Assembly: GCF_030272615.1 (NCBI RefSeq)
Contig: NC_081411.1
Location: forward strand, 186,999,449 to 187,063,448
Reading direction: 5' to 3'
DNA length: 64,000 bases
From: Cryptomeria japonica
Lineage: Eukaryota > Streptophyta > Pinopsida > Cupressales > Cupressaceae
A program made the translations under genes and the position numbers. Shown one piece after another: positions 34,284 to 46,880 of this stretch. The notes beneath the pieces were generated by a model, which was not told the origin of the DNA, did no database searches, and worked only from the letters and a program-made list of their open reading frames with translations. Position 1 is the first letter of the stretch. Every line of letters begins with the position of its first letter.

Positions 34284-37236
34284 TGTTGTGCGTATCGCAC
34301 ACACACCCCTGCTTCAGGGGACCCTCGTTCTAAGTTTGAAGTCCGCGCAAATAATGATCCAAGCCGAAAATCGTTAGGTTTTTGAAATCTCGCGATGCAT
34401 CCTCAAACACCGAAACCACTTCAACCTCTCAAAATCCTCTTTCTAGCTGAAAATGAAGTAGGAGCAAAATCGCACATTTCGATCCATTAAGCCAAAAACT
34501 TGAAGTTTGCCAAATTGTCTTCTCAGGCCGAGCATGGACGAAATCTCGCAAAAAGGCTCTAAGGCTCGAAAATCAAAAGATGTCCAACTCTCACGTTTTG
34601 ACTAAGTATGTCGAAAATTGCGCAATATCGTTATTTTGCCCGAAAACTCAAAAGGTTTTCTGAGTTTCACAAAATCACCATTTTGGCTGAAATACTGATG
34701 AAAGGAAAGAATCGCAGAATAGCTTCACAAGCCGAAAAGGCTTAAAGGTTAGAAAAAGGGTTCATTTGGCCGAAATTCGCCCAAAAAATTAGAGTCGTGC
34801 AAAAAACGTTAAACTCACAAAATATCATTTCCGGCCGAAAAGTAAAAGGTAAGCTTGCAAAATTGGTTTGTAGGCCGAAATTGAACAATAGGAAAATCGC
34901 GCAAATCCTCTTTCTAGCCAAAAACCAAGTCTAAAAATCGCATGATATACATATTCGGCCCGAAAAACTTGATGAGTTCAAGTTCGCGAAAATTACTTTC
35001 AGGCCGAAGTCGAAAAATGGCTCCATGAGCCGGAATCGCGATATAAACACTTAGGCCGAAAATTATAAAAAAGTCTAAGTTCGCAAATTGGCCATTTCGA
35101 CTGAAAACCCTAAGTTGCATAGAATCGGTTTCATGCCGTATCGTCTCCAAAGTCCGAAAATGTCCAAAGTTCGCTAAATCGCCTCCATAGGCTGGAAAGG
35201 GCAAAAAGCTGGGCATTGACACTTAAATAAAATAAAATCTCTCAAAAGGTTTGATAGGCCCGAAATTTGATTAGAGAGGTATTTTAACAAATAGAAAATA
35301 TCTTATTTTTGCTTTTTTCACCTGAAAATTCAAAAGGAGGCTTTTTTTCAATATAACCAAAGATCTCTCCTTTTAGGTGAGGGGCCTGAAATCATAAACA
35401 AAGGGCAAGTAAAATAAAGAGAAATCTCACATTTCGCCTAATATGGCCGAAATTCATCAAAAGGACGCATTTAAAGAAACTACAGTTCAACCTGTTAATA
35501 AAAATGTCGAATTTCAATCAAAAGTTAGGCATTTTTAAAACAAAGTGAAAATCACACATCTTGGACGAGCTAGTCGAAATTGCTAAAGTAAAGGTAAAAC
35601 TCATAAAATAAAATCTCTCGCAGTTTGGTGTAAATACCCAAATTTTGCTAAAGAGACAAAGCATAAAAAAAAGATACAAGAAAATAAAATCTTTCGCAGT
35701 TCACCTCTCAAGCCGAATTTTGTATAAGTAGGAGAGCGGATCAAGAAGACAGATTGAACTTCATGTAAGAAGTGAGAGATTCAAAAGATACATCTCACAA
35801 AGAGCTTGTCGAGCCAGACGTTAAAAATTTAATGTTTGTTAAGATTAATTTAATTAATTTTTCAAATTGATTTATTAGAGTGAGATTGATTGTTCGTAGG
35901 TCGAAGGCATCGTTTGGAAGAACCAGGAGAAGGCCTGAAACGTCAAGGAGTCAGGCGCTGAAAGCTGAAGAAAAAGTTGCAGGAACGCGATGCAGAAGCG
36001 CGAGATCGGAATCGAGCTTTGGGAAGCGTGCCGCTGCGCCACCAGACCACAAAGCTGAAGTCCATCATTGAGACCATAGACCGAAGAACACTCCGAATGC
36101 AAAAATCATGTATTGTCAGGAAAAATATACAACCGGATTTAATTCCAGGAACTCAGTTTTAAGAACTTAAACTGTTTTATTGTAAAACTGCTCGTGGGCC
36201 CAACTTAAGATATTTTGAAATAAAGGGGAAACAGGTTAGTTGTGGACAATTATGTCCAACTACCAGATAGAGTCAAATTGAATCCAGACAGTTGCAGGTA
36301 GTTGAGATAGTGGTTGGATAGATAACTAGGAATTGAGTGGGCATGGGTTAAAGTTGCCAGCTTTTGGAAGGCAGATTGCAGCCCTTGGATGCAATCAATC
36401 CTGGCCACCAGTTCGACATGTAAAATCTATAAAAGGCAGGATGCCTCTCATTGTAAAGCGTTAGAATTTTGTAGTTAGATTTTAGAGTTAGAATAGGTTA
36501 GATTTTAGGCATAGCATAGAGATGCTGCAGAAATTGTTTTAATGGCAGCTGAAGCAAATATATGAACATTGAAATATGGTGTTTGTTGTCTGTGCTTTAG
36601 TTTGTTTGCTTGGTTTCTTTCAGCTAGTTAATTTTAGAGTGCAGGGATTTTAATGGTGAAGTGTAGAGGGGTATTTGATGCATTTCTGGCTCATACCATT
36701 GGGGGTTTGTTGATTGTAGGTCACCGTGCATGGTTAGTCTGAACCCAAACTGTGCTTAGTTCAATTGCAGGTGTTCGTCTTTAGGGTGCACCAGAATTGG
36801 GTGCCTAAAACCAGTGTCTCCGGTCTGAAAATCCTTCATCCCTTGGAGCTTGCACCGTTCTTGTCTAGTTGTGAGGGTGTCTTTGGCGAAACAAGAATTG
36901 GTTTATCGAAATCTTTCTACCCGCTGCATCAGCTGGTATCATCTCGGTCCTTAGGCTTCCTGTACCCTTCCCTTTTGATTTTAGTTCGCAGTCCGAAAAT
37001 CGCAGCAAACCATCTTGTTGCAAAATCGTAAGACCTCTTGTGCTCCCGGCAAACCACATCAATCACTGAGTAATCTTGATGTCAAGACTTGACAATCCAA
37101 ACCTTGAGGTTGTCCCCTTTGATCAATTGAAATAGCATTAGAGATTTCCTTATCTCAAGAGAGGATAGAATACTTAGCATTCTATTCTGCGTTGGCCGGA
37201 TGGAGTCATAGTTCCGCGATTTTAGCCACGTCAACA
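34284..37236 (+). repeat. F 3' LTR, full length (2.95 kb)
   Basis: It begins TGTTGTGCG followed by CACACACCCC and GGGGACCC segments, which also occur at the sense start of B and D (TGTTGTGACC, CACACATCGCCCC, GGGGACCCC). It ends CCACGTCAACA. The core promoter CTATAAAAGG is at 36427-36436, 800 bases from the end, and a CTCAAGAGAGGATA block near 37160 is shared with the R-U5 of A-D. U3 is full of GGCCGAAA-type repeats and holds no long ORF. Confidence 0.85.
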
Positions 37237-37365
37237 GACATCAATGACACAATGACAACAAAGTTGATTGAAGCTTCTAATGAGATGTTCGTAATCTATT
37301 GTTGAAAGGCTTCTTTAGTATTGAAGAAGAAAATATTGAATTTTTCTTGATTTATATTTTATCTT

Positions 37366-38700
37366 TGTAATGTCCCCATTTTTTTGGAGAAGAATTAATT
37401 AATTAATTTAATTAGTTAAGTTGTCCAAATTATTATTATTTTTCATGGATATTTTAATTAATTATTTTAATTAATAATATTAAATTAATTATGTATAAAG
37501 TTATCAAATAAATTAAAAATTAAAAGATGACTTTATATTTAATTAATTTAATTAATTTAATAAAGTGACTAAGTAAATATTATATCATAAAGTCACTTCT
37601 AAAAGCTTCTGGATGTTGGGGTGAAAAAGTATAAAGGGAGATCAAGTTGAGCTTCAAGGTAGCCAGGAGTTGATTATTGGATTGATTGGGTTTTTGTAGA
37701 TATTGATTATTGGATTGATTGGGTTTTTGTAGAACCACGGGGTATCTGCAGACTATTGTCTTTGGGAACGAAAACTCCCATAGATAGCATAACTGAGGGA
37801 GTGAAAGATCTTCCGAGGGGTTGCAGCTGAGAGTGAGGGATAATCTCAATCCTTCACATTGTGCTTATTGAGTTCATGCGAATTTCATGGTAGACATCTT
37901 TGAGGTATTTTTCAGTCTTTCCATATTTGGCAAATTGGTGCATTGATTCTCATTGGGAAAGAAAGGCGATTTCAGTAGAAGACCAATTGAAGGTGGATTT
38001 TGGGAGATTGATGGCCGTGGAGCAGGTCTGAAACAAATTGGGCTCCATCCTCCATACCCACGATTTTGCCATTACCTCTTAGTTGAAGCTCTAAGTCCTA
38101 CACTAGAAGTCATCGCTTGCCTTGAGAGCATAAGGCGATCCACCAAAGAAGACATTTGAAGGAGAATAAGTATTGTTGCAGGAATATTCACAGATCTGAA
38201 ACAAATCGGACTGCAACCTCCATTGGTTCGATTTTGCTGATTACCCTTTGGATAGGCATCGAACTTGGTATTTGGGAATAGCGCTTTGATTAGGGACAGA
38301 CAGTGAGTATTTTAGGAGTCAAGAGATTGTGTTTGGAGCTGGTAATTAATTATTCTCAGTCTTTTACATCTGCAGCAGGGGCGATCTGGAGGTTTATTCA
38401 ATTTGGCTTAAGGGAGGCTCAAAAAGCCACGGTATTGCTTGCTTCTTCAATAGAAAACGTTGGCGATATTTTTCTAGGTTCATTTGTCACTTAGTTTTCA
38501 TTGTATTTCAGTTGGTACATTTGAATCCACGACTGTCATGTGTCTTCAGACATACTGAAATTCATGGTTTAGAAGCCAAGAGTCTTGGCCCTTGTTTTTG
38601 GCATTGTAAATCATTCTATTGCTTCTAATAAAGTGGAGGAATAAGGTTGTATTCATTTCCATGTTGTTATATGGTTGCATGAAAACTGTTTGTCAAAATT
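37366..38700 (+). mobile_element. Probable LTR fragment I, right end uncertain
   Basis: Starts TGTAATGTCCCC, an LTR-like end also seen at 48234 and close to the ends at 13312, 15434 and 63347. A TATA-like AGTATAAAGGG lies near 37628, and an AATAAAG lies near 38628. A 33-base unit containing GATTATTGGATTGATTGGG is duplicated at 37670-37735. No internal region, primer site or right end was found, so extent is approximate. It probably is a solo or truncated LTR. Confidence 0.45.
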
Positions 38701-38999
38701 ACAGTCTGCTGTAGCTTCATGTTCTTGCATATCTATTCATACTATTGCATTGGTAAACACAAATACAACTCAGACCATCACCCTAGAGGCTTATAGTGTT
38801 GATGGGGTAGTCATCCCTTGATTATTCTTTGAGGTTTATGCTTCCAAACACAAGTTTGAAAACTTGCAGCAGTCAAACAGCATAACACCCAAGTTATCCT
38901 GTAGTCCAGAAACTGCATAACACACAGGTTATACAGGCCGAGTCTTAGATCAGCAGGTTGTCAGCTATTTGTTTGACGATATTCCTTGCCTATATAGTC
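38700..38999. other. Intronic DNA, nothing recognised
   Basis: No feature could be assigned between LTR fragment I and the LINE fragment. Confidence 0.4.
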
Positions 39000-39800
39000 A
39001 TTTATGAGCAGGGGATATTTCAATCTCGATGCCATAGTTTATTTGTCGAAATGTATTTTATGGTCCTAGCCTCATCACAATTTGCTATCCCAGAAATATA
39101 GCTAAATATCCATGCTGTCCAATCTTTGCAAAAGTCAATATTTTCAAGTATATCTATAAAGAACTCCAAGTCCACTCTATCATAAGCTTTGCTTATATCC
39201 AAGTCCACTCTACCATAAGCTTTGCTTATATCCATTTAACAATCCTACTTTCTATTGTAGATGATACAACTGAGAGTATGATTTCATGGGAAATAATGAT
39301 GTCATTTGTGATCAACCTTTTGGGGATAAATCTACTTTGCTATTCTAAAAGTTTCACTGGAAGTAATATCTTCAACCAATTAGCGATTTCTAGATCCTCT
39401 CAATACCCATTCTATTTCTAATGTTACGCCTGCCACTATCTCCTCCCACCCTTTTGGGAGAGAAATGGAGTGAAAATCAACCAAAGTGTCTAGTTGATTT
39501 TTTTGGAATCAAGACTAGTTATGGTATTGAAATCCCATAAGTTCTTCCTTGATCTCTATGAATTTTTCACATCATCATGTATATCTTTGCCCATGATTCC
39601 CCAACATTTTTGATCAAATTGCAGGGAAGCCATCTTGGCCAAGAGCCTTCTCAGGGTGAAGCTGGGAGAGGGATATCTTTACCTTTTCCTCCACGATTAA
39701 ATTCGAGAATCCTTTATTTTTCTCTTCAGTGATAACGCAAGGAATTTGTCATTAGAGCCTCTTGATTATGTTCAAGTTCAATAAGTTTTTTGATGAACCT
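39000..39800 (-). mobile_element. L1-type LINE fragment (reverse transcriptase region), degraded
   Basis: Minus-strand frames read, from right to left, CVITEEKN...VKISLSQLHPEKALGQDGFPAI, then LPKGWEEI, FIPKRLITNDIIISHEI and DISKAYDRVDLEFFIDILE, followed by WTAWIFSYISG. These are successive landmarks of plant L1 ORF2 reverse transcriptase (the HPEKAPGPDGF block, the RPISL..NRLK region and DISKAYDRVDW). Stops and frameshifts separate the blocks, and the catalytic YADD region is not included. The DISKAY-VDL segment is duplicated by a 33-base tandem repeat near 39170-39235. No poly-A tail or target duplication was found; the fragment is 5'- and 3'-truncated. Confidence 0.8.
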
Positions 39801-40521
39801 TCATAGATTAGATTGATCAGTTTTTTTTTTTATCATATCTAATATCTATTATATTGTGTAACTAATTCATTTATATGTATTTATTTGTTTATCTTCCTAA
39901 TTGATCTATATCATGGAAATAACCAATTTCTGACTCCACAATATTAATTTATATCATAAACAAAAATGGGCATCACAAATGTTTTCCTTTTTTACAATAA
40001 AAAGCATGTTCAGTTTTGTATCGTCTCATAAGCAAGAATGAGGAGATTGTGAAGGTAAACATGGTTATTTATTATGATTGTCACTAGGTGCCTGTGAAAT
40101 GGATTGTGCATGGTAATGTGATGACAGTCTATCTGAGTGGCAATTTCATAAAAACTTTTAGTTACCATAGTTTTGTTAGAAACAACATTGAAAAGTATTT
40201 GTTGTTAATATTGTCTACATTGTATGTAGGTTGTTGTTGTCTCTGTTGAGCATTGAATCTAATTTCACTCATTTATAAGACTGAGTGAAGTGTACAAGTG
40301 TGTTTTGTGCATGGTTCTCACAATTGTGTATATGTTAACTTGTTCTAGAGGATGTCCACTTGTTGCAGTGTCTTCCAATTGTACTTAAAGTGCTATTTTG
40401 GCTTTTTGCATAAAATGTAGTTTTTTTAATATTTTTTTGCAATCGCAAGCCTATACATTGAAAAACGTTTTTATATCAAGTCTGGTCTTTCTTTGGTTAA
40501 TAATATGAGGGGAGTTTGTAG
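39801..40521. other. End of intron 1, nothing recognised
   Basis: Plain AT-rich intron sequence leading to the TTTGTAG acceptor of exon 2. No repeat or coding motif was seen. Confidence 0.5.
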
Positions 40522-40587
40522 GATCGTGTACGAACGGAAACTTATAGAGCTGCCATTTTGCATTATCGAAGCACCATTCAGGGAAAG
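40522..40587 (+). CDS. PRMT6: PRMT6 exon 2
   Basis: Twenty-two codons read DRVRTETYRAAILHY followed by RSTIQGK. This is the helix preceding the SAM-binding core of type I arginine methyltransferases; the family has a conserved DxxRTxxYRxAI here, whose residues close over the cofactor. The exon is bounded by a TTTGTAG acceptor and a GTAATG donor, phase 0 at both ends, and joins without a gap to exons 1 and 3 relative to known plant PRMT6 proteins. Confidence 0.92.
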
Positions 40588-40767
40588 GTAATGGTCTGAT
40601 TTTTCTTAGGTAGATTGTCTTGTCGAGTTTTATGAGAACTTTTAAATGGAAGTCTCTAGTAGTTTTAATTCACATGGTTGTGTAACTGTAGTCTTTATAT
40701 TTATGTAATTCAACTTTTATATCAAACTGGTTATTCTGTTGCTATGCAATTTATGATGGAGCTGCAG
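40588..40767 (+). other. PRMT6: PRMT6 intron 2, 180 bases
   Basis: A short intron of normal plant type: GTAATG donor, T-rich body, GCTGCAG acceptor. It contrasts sharply with the giant introns on either side. Confidence 0.85.
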
Positions 40768-40836
40768 GTGGTTGTTGATGTAGGATGTGGCACAGGAATA
40801 CTGTCAATATTTTGTGCATTAGCTGGTGCTAAAAAG
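40768..40836 (+). CDS. PRMT6: PRMT6 exon 3: SAM-binding motif I
   Basis: Twenty-three codons encode VVVDVGCGTGILSIF followed by CALAGAKK. This is motif I of class I methyltransferases (VLDxGxGxG type), the glycine-rich loop that holds S-adenosylmethionine. Acceptor GCTGCAG and donor GTATTT bound the exon, phase 0. In family members the next residues are VYAVDAS (motif post I, with the acidic residue binding the ribose); no exon encoding them was found in the remaining 23 kb, so the gene continues beyond the window. Confidence 0.92.
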
Positions 40837-42706
40837 GTATTTTGTCTTTATATTGGAGAAGGTTGTTTGAGTTGTGGCTTAATGGGTTTATGCAGTATAT
40901 TTTATATATTTTTATATAGTCTATTTTTATCAAGGAAAATGGTCCATTTTTGTCCTTTTAAAGAGACATTTAATTAAGTTTGTTACTTGAGTATGATGGA
41001 TTCAATCCCTTACACATGAGCATGGAGTTTGTAATACAATATGTAGCATTTCAAGCAAGAACACCAAGAAGTACCCTTGTTGTCTTTTTTGCTTTGTCTG
41101 GTATCAGATATAGAGTTTGCTGTGCAAGCTAAGTTCCTAGCTTCAAAATATGTTCATTTTATCTTAACTTGAACAATAGACAATGCATTAATTAGGACAC
41201 ATTTTTATTAGTCAGGAGTATGCAGTGTACACATGGATTATTCTCCCTGTAATATAATTTGGGCCTAGAATGGCTGGAAGTATTTCATTGAACAATAATT
41301 GGACCATTAATGATATCAGATTTCCACAATTCATAATTTGATATGATTCTAGATTTCTGGATTCGATTGTGTAAAAATTATTGGACCACCATATATGACA
41401 AATATGTGGATGGATTGTGATAGTTGGTGACAACTGTCAGTATGTAGCCAATTTTACTGCAAATTTCAAGGGTGTGTGGATGTGGGATGTATATTGAGAA
41501 CATGTGTAATAACCCCCTGATTTCAGTATGTGTAAAGATCTCATAAATAGGGGAACCCATCTGGAAATATTGAAGGTATAGAAATTTCATAAGATTATTA
41601 ATTTGGTAATTAATGATTAAATATAAGTAAACAAATTGAAATCAACAAATATTAAATCAAAATCTGTTTAGTCATTGTATTTCTCATTGCTCAATCAACT
41701 TGAGATATAATTATAGTTGATAAGGGTCTACATGAAGACTTGGTGAGCATTCTTATTCTCTGTTGCTGTCCAAGTTTTTCTTCTACAAGTTGTTTTCCTG
41801 CCGAAAATAATTTTTCTGTTTGTTTTAATTTTTACCCTACTTTATCTTATAGATTTTACTGAAATTCAAAAGAGAATGATTATGATAAGCCCAATTCAAC
41901 AGTCTTAGGAAGAAGCAGGGTTTTCTTCTCAATGCCTCTTTGAACATCTACAGCCAATGATTGGTCCATGTATCAGTTCAAACTCAATGAGCTTTTCTTT
42001 CTCACTCGTTTATACAAACACACCCAACGTTCAAATTGAGAAGGCCAAGATGGAAAACAACAAGGCAAAAAGAAGCATGGGGTAGACAGTTAGGTGCAGA
42101 GATATAATGGAACCTTGGAAAAGGTCCCATGGAAAGTCTGAACTCTGGGAGCCCCGTGGCGTGTTCAACATCCTCAAATATGTTTGTTTTGACCAGGGTC
42201 TGCCTTTCCAAAATTGTCACCCTGTTTTGCAAAGAAGCTGACATTTTTTATCTGGGCTGAATATATTGGTGTGTTCAGAAATCGCCTTGGAATAGCCAAG
42301 GTATGGTCCTATATAAACCTACTTTTTGTCTGACCTATCTTATCAGAAGGTGACAAGTCAGACACTTGCCAAACTTATCAAACATGTTACACATTAGCAG
42401 ACCTAGTTTGAACTGCAAGGAAAAAGCTGCCCACATGGAAAGCAAATCAACTCATATGCCTGATTGTTGACTTTCAAACACTTGGGGGTGTTGCCATTGG
42501 TTTGATATGCCTTTATATGTGCAAGTTAATGTGTGAGAACATTGGCAAAACATCTAAAGTTGGTCTTAAGGTTAGGAGGTGTGTATAACAGATTTTCATT
42601 TTCTGAGTAGTCTAATTGTTGCATCACAGTGTGATGTCATTGGAGGAGAGTGCTGTAATCACACAATGGGCTTATAATACTCCATTTTCAAGTTATGATT
42701 GTTATT
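40837..42706. other. PRMT6: Start of PRMT6 intron 3, nothing firm
   Basis: Intron 3 starts GTATTT here and is at least 23 kb long. A TGTAATAACCCCC at about 41505 resembles LTR ends of the G/K type, but no partner or target duplication was found. Otherwise no feature could be assigned. Confidence 0.4.
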
Positions 42707-44230
42707 TGTGATGACCCCTTCCGAAATGCACCCTAAAAACACAAATTAGCAATAATTTTAGGATCTAGGAAAAGGGGCTCATCCTTTATACAAAATGATT
42801 TTTTTTCATATTTTCCAACCATAGCTAATATCATGCATACCTATCAGTTATTTACTTATGCCAATTTCAATTAAGATGAATAGATTGTAAATTTGTTGTA
42901 TGATTTACTTCCCATAGAGTGCATGAGGCTCCTCTCCCCTATTCTGCTAATCCTTACAAGATGGAAGATTTACTGTGCCAAGGGCGCATGACACAGTCTA
43001 CATGCGGCTCCCTCAAGGTTTTCTACCCGTCTTGGGACATTTTTCGCCATGTGACCAATTTACTCTGCCTTTCCCCCACACACTCCCTATCTTTGCAAGT
43101 ATTAGAGAAAGACGAAGAATCATATCACTGCAATCTATGGGTTAAGAATAAAATTCGATATGGCATCATTCAGATTACAATGTCAATTATTTACTTAGTG
43201 AATTGTCGACATTTGTTGTTATCATTATAGTAGTAAATTTTACCAATAGAAAACGCATTGCTTAATTATTACCAGTATTAATGTTATTAATAGAATTAAT
43301 TTTGTATGAATATTTGTATTAATTTATTAATCTGTCACGAATACTTTGTATTAGCTGTATTATCATTAATTGTATTAATAATATTTATTGTGGTAACCAT
43401 GTTAATTTATACTAGCACTGTCACCCCATTATTATTATTAGTATTGTGCTGAATTAATGTTATAGCATCCCACTTAGTATTGTAATGGGCCATATAAATC
43501 TTAACTGGCTGCTTTTCTTACAGTCAATGTGACTGCTATATTTCCTTCGTATCCTTCCCTTTCTCTTATCCCCCATGTGAGAGTATGCTGTCTTACCTCC
43601 TCTTTCTTTTTCTCCATGCCTTAATATTTTTCTCCCCTTTCTTATATTCCCCCCCACCCGAGAAGTATCGGGCTTTCTCTTAAATAAGGAGTGACCGATG
43701 TTTCTTTAGGGGAGAGGTGTGGCTTATTGAAAGTCATGTCTCCCCCATTAACCGTTGCTTGACTTTGGGGTTATTGTGCCTTGGTTAATTGGTCAAACTA
43801 ATATCATATATGTTTTAATACAATGTAAATTGATAATATAATCATTATAATATAATTATCATTCGAAACAAATGTAAATTAATGTAATATCATTGTAACA
43901 TCAATGTAATCAACTACTGATTATTAATCAGTAAATATAGTCAAGATGTTTCTTCATAAATAAATTATGAGGATATATAACACAAAATAGGGATCATCAA
44001 CATTTAATACATAAATATGAATAAATTCAAAAAGAATTATGGATTAGAATTTGAACCATTGTATTTACAATTTATGATTTTTATTATATTTGGTTTTTAT
44101 CATACATAGATTAGGCATGGTTCATGACAGTTTGCCCGTCCCGAATTTGCTTGTCCTCGAGCAGATTGAGATTTGGATGGGACATAATCACTCCCCCCTC
44201 CCAGTAGCCCCTTCTCTAGATGAGCCGATC
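42707..44230 (-). mobile_element. LTR retrotransposon fragment K: 3' LTR plus internal edge
   Basis: In sense (minus) orientation the LTR would run from TGTCATGAACC (ending at 44129 on the +) to GGGGTCATCACA (42707), about 1.42 kb with short inverted ends. Just upstream in sense the strand reads AGGACAAGCAAATTCGGGAC and GGGCAAAC, nearly the same as at the corresponding place in G (GGGACAAGCAATTTCGGGAA). This is probably the end of the internal region with its purine-rich tract. The rest of the element is missing. Family level cannot be fixed; it is a relative of G. Confidence 0.5.
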
Positions 44231-44715
44231 CAGTTAAGGATAAGAGATAAATAAATTTCCAAATCGATGATCTGGTTGAAGTGATATCAAATGCCTCTTC
44301 GTTGATTGTTTTTAGTTGGCATTAGTCGATGTTTTATTATTGATCGCTTATCAGCAATTGCTCTATCGGGGATGTTATCTATGTCTTGCGTCTTAATGTT
44401 ATATGTGTCTTCTTTATTTACGAATGGTACTTTCTTGATCGATTGAGTTCTCTTTTGCCTAGTGACTCCTTTAATATTGGCTTATTACTTCAACTCTCTA
44501 GATACCATGCAATGCTTATCTGATTGTTGTACGATCTTTTTTTTCATTATTGCAATTTTGTCTCTCCAGATGCTTCACAAAATTGAGATACTTAGTTGAC
44601 ATGATTATGGTTTCAAACTGGGGTCATGACATTATTCTTGTTAGAGTGCTGCCATTGATGTCAAAGGTGCAGAGATGAAATATTGTCATCGATGTCAAAG
44701 GCACTCAGTTAAGAT
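44231..44715. other. Intronic DNA, short GATGTCAAA repeats
   Basis: Segments like ATTGATGTCAAAGG recur near 44656, 44690 and 44730, partly running into element J. No coding sequence was recognised. Confidence 0.35.
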
Positions 44716-46880
44716 TGTTAGAAGTTATCATTGATGTCAAATGAGTGAAAGACAAGGTTATCATTTGATATGATGATACAAATCCAAAACTTGAGAAACA
44801 TGAATACATTGATCATATTCAAAACGCTATATTGATGGAATAGAGTTTTATGATTTGGCAGTAGAGTTGATAAAGCATGCTCATGCATACGTTGATCAAT
44901 CAGACACCTGTAGAGATAATTCTGATAGTATGATAAGGTTAGATTGTTTCGAAGTACCATATTAGAGAAGAAATGGACAAACAACCCCAAGACTGACACC
45001 AATGTGACAATGACAATAGTTGAAGAAAAGCCATATATTACATATTATGGCGTAGGTGGATGCAAAGAACAGATTGCAAAAATGAGCAAAGGTTGTGAGC
45101 TTCCAGTACTACACAGACCTAAATATTGTCAGACCTAAATATTGTCAGAAGGTATAAATGTGGCCATTACATCATACATAATTTGGAGAATATTTTAGAA
45201 TAGGCTGTGGAGAGAGCACTGTACATCATTGCATTATTGAGATTCTGATGTGCATGGGAGATTATTGAGAAAGTAAATCCATTCGATACAAGAGTAGCTG
45301 CAGTCTGGATGGAGCCTATCGCATCATTTCCAGTAGCAATTCTAGAAGATATCACTGCCAGCAATACACATTAATAGAGGCAACTTGGTCCGAGATCTGA
45401 ATGCATATCAATTATCGCAGCATTCGGAAAGTAAATTAATAATGTGATAGCAACTGGGACTGTCACCCAATCCACGTCATCTACAGTCATAGATGCAACA
45501 GGTTGCAATCTTTATCTAAGATCAGTGTTTAACAGGGAGATAGCTGCATTAATCGCTGGAGTAAGGCTTTTGAACTATCATTGGCATATGAGTAAAATAT
45601 CATGAAGGAATCAACTATAAAGAATTGCCTACAATAGAAGGAGAACAATTAAAATAAAGATTTATTATCACTGCAGCAACTAAGTTTATTATGCACCGAT
45701 TGAGATTAAAGTGAACATTATTACGAGGAGCAGCAAATATAGTAAGTCTTGCAAACATCATGTTAAGCATTTTTATTTGTGTTATGAAGAGCAACAATAA
45801 GACAAAGTCAACAATCTAGCACTGATGATGAGGATTGATTAATATTTGCTAAACATGAAAGGAAAAAGTAAGTAATTTATTCCAAAGGTGCAATTTAAGG
45901 AGTATATGATAATGGTGGCAATTTGTTTAGACAGCTATTACCATTAGTTATTAGACAAGGCAGCGATCAAAGATTAAAAGAACTCAATAAAAGAAGCGAT
46001 TATGATTAGTATTAAGGTAGCAATTAATATGCTACAAAGGCAGCCATAAACATCAATGAAGGCATTTCATAACAAAGGTCATGTCTCTATGAAAGAAGAT
46101 CTCTCTTCAAAGAGATGTATCACTTCATTTGGAGATGGCAACATGAAAAAGGAATAAGATGTCGTGGAGAACAAGAAGTTACATCATTAAACATAAATCA
46201 CTGTGTGATTGAAGTGAGATATATGAAGAATTTATAAGGAACAAAGAATAAAATTTTATCACAACAGATTTATGCACGAAGAAAATACAAGAAGATCATT
46301 CAAGAGTTAATATAGGAAATAAAGAGAATGAATACTATATTAAATTGGAGCAAACTTAGAAGTATATATGAGAGATAGAGTGAATGTGTTTCATATTTAA
46401 AGAAGATCTATGAGCAGAATCAGAGGAAATATATGAGCAGAATTAAAGAGGAAGTGTGAGCAGACTTGTGAAGCATTTATGGCAGTTTTATAAAGAATAA
46501 TATATGAAGATTTTTAAGGAGATAATAATCAGTTTTATGGGAGATTTATGATCAGCATAAGGGCAGATTGGAAGAAGAGAGTTATAGCAGAATTTTTGAA
46601 GAGAAATTGAATGAGGGGTTGGTGCCTCTAGTAGGTTGGAGCCTACAAAGTTTGTAAAGAGTTTATATAAGCAATATTTTGCCGTGGTTTTCTCCCATTA
46701 GGGTTTCCACATAAATCGCGTGTTCTACTTGTGTTGCATAATTGTTTCATCTTATGTTGTTGTTAGTATGCAATTGATATGCTTATGCTTATGATATTAA
46801 GTTTAAAAAGTTAAAGATTGTCGTTATACTGATTCCCCCCTCCCTTGTGCTCATCAATTCTGTCATGCAGTCCCATCTTT
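44716..46880 (+). mobile_element. Probable Copia-type solo LTR J
   Basis: Begins TGTTAGAAGTTATC. Near the right end the + strand has a TATA-like TTTATATAAGC (about 46663), then GTGGTTTTCTCCCATTAGGG and TTTCCACATAAATCG and GTGTTC, a series familiar from the R-U5 of plant Copia LTRs, followed by GATTCCCCCCTCCC. The body between has no long frame. No certain target duplication was found, so limits are approximate. It appears to be a single LTR, old and diverged. Confidence 0.5.

Larger units (their letters stand above)
21287..37236 (+). mobile_element. Non-autonomous LTR retrotransposon F, interrupted by B
   Basis: F has a truncated 5' LTR (21287-24181), a primer site at 24182, an internal region of about 2.7 kb once B is removed, and a full 3' LTR (34284-37236). 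The 3' LTR runs TGTTGTGCG...CCACGTCAACA, the same termini as the sense ends of B and D, which identifies those as LTRs. The internal region has one open frame (24459-25106) but no protease, reverse transcriptase or integrase. The base five downstream of the element are GACAT; the matching left copy is lost with the 5' end. The last 181 bases of the two LTRs differ at about 19 positions by eye, implying an old insertion (tens of millions of years at slow conifer rates). Confidence 0.8.
4217..40521 (+). other. PRMT6: PRMT6 intron 1, about 36.3 kb
   Basis: The intron begins GTGAGC and ends TTTGTAG. Most of it is accounted for by transposable-element remains listed separately: a Copia fossil, solo LTRs, a SINE pair, a nested LTR element and a LINE fragment. 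Introns of this size filled by old retrotransposons are typical of conifers. The exon pairing is supported by uninterrupted family similarity across the junction. Confidence 0.85.

Noticed and set aside
35880-36162. Arg-rich + strand ORFs in the F 3' LTR
   Set aside because: Short, overlapping, and the equivalent stretch in the 5' LTR is not kept open in the same way.
45167-45364. Minus-strand ORF in J
   Set aside because: Lies in LTR-like DNA with no recognisable motif; length is within chance for this base composition.
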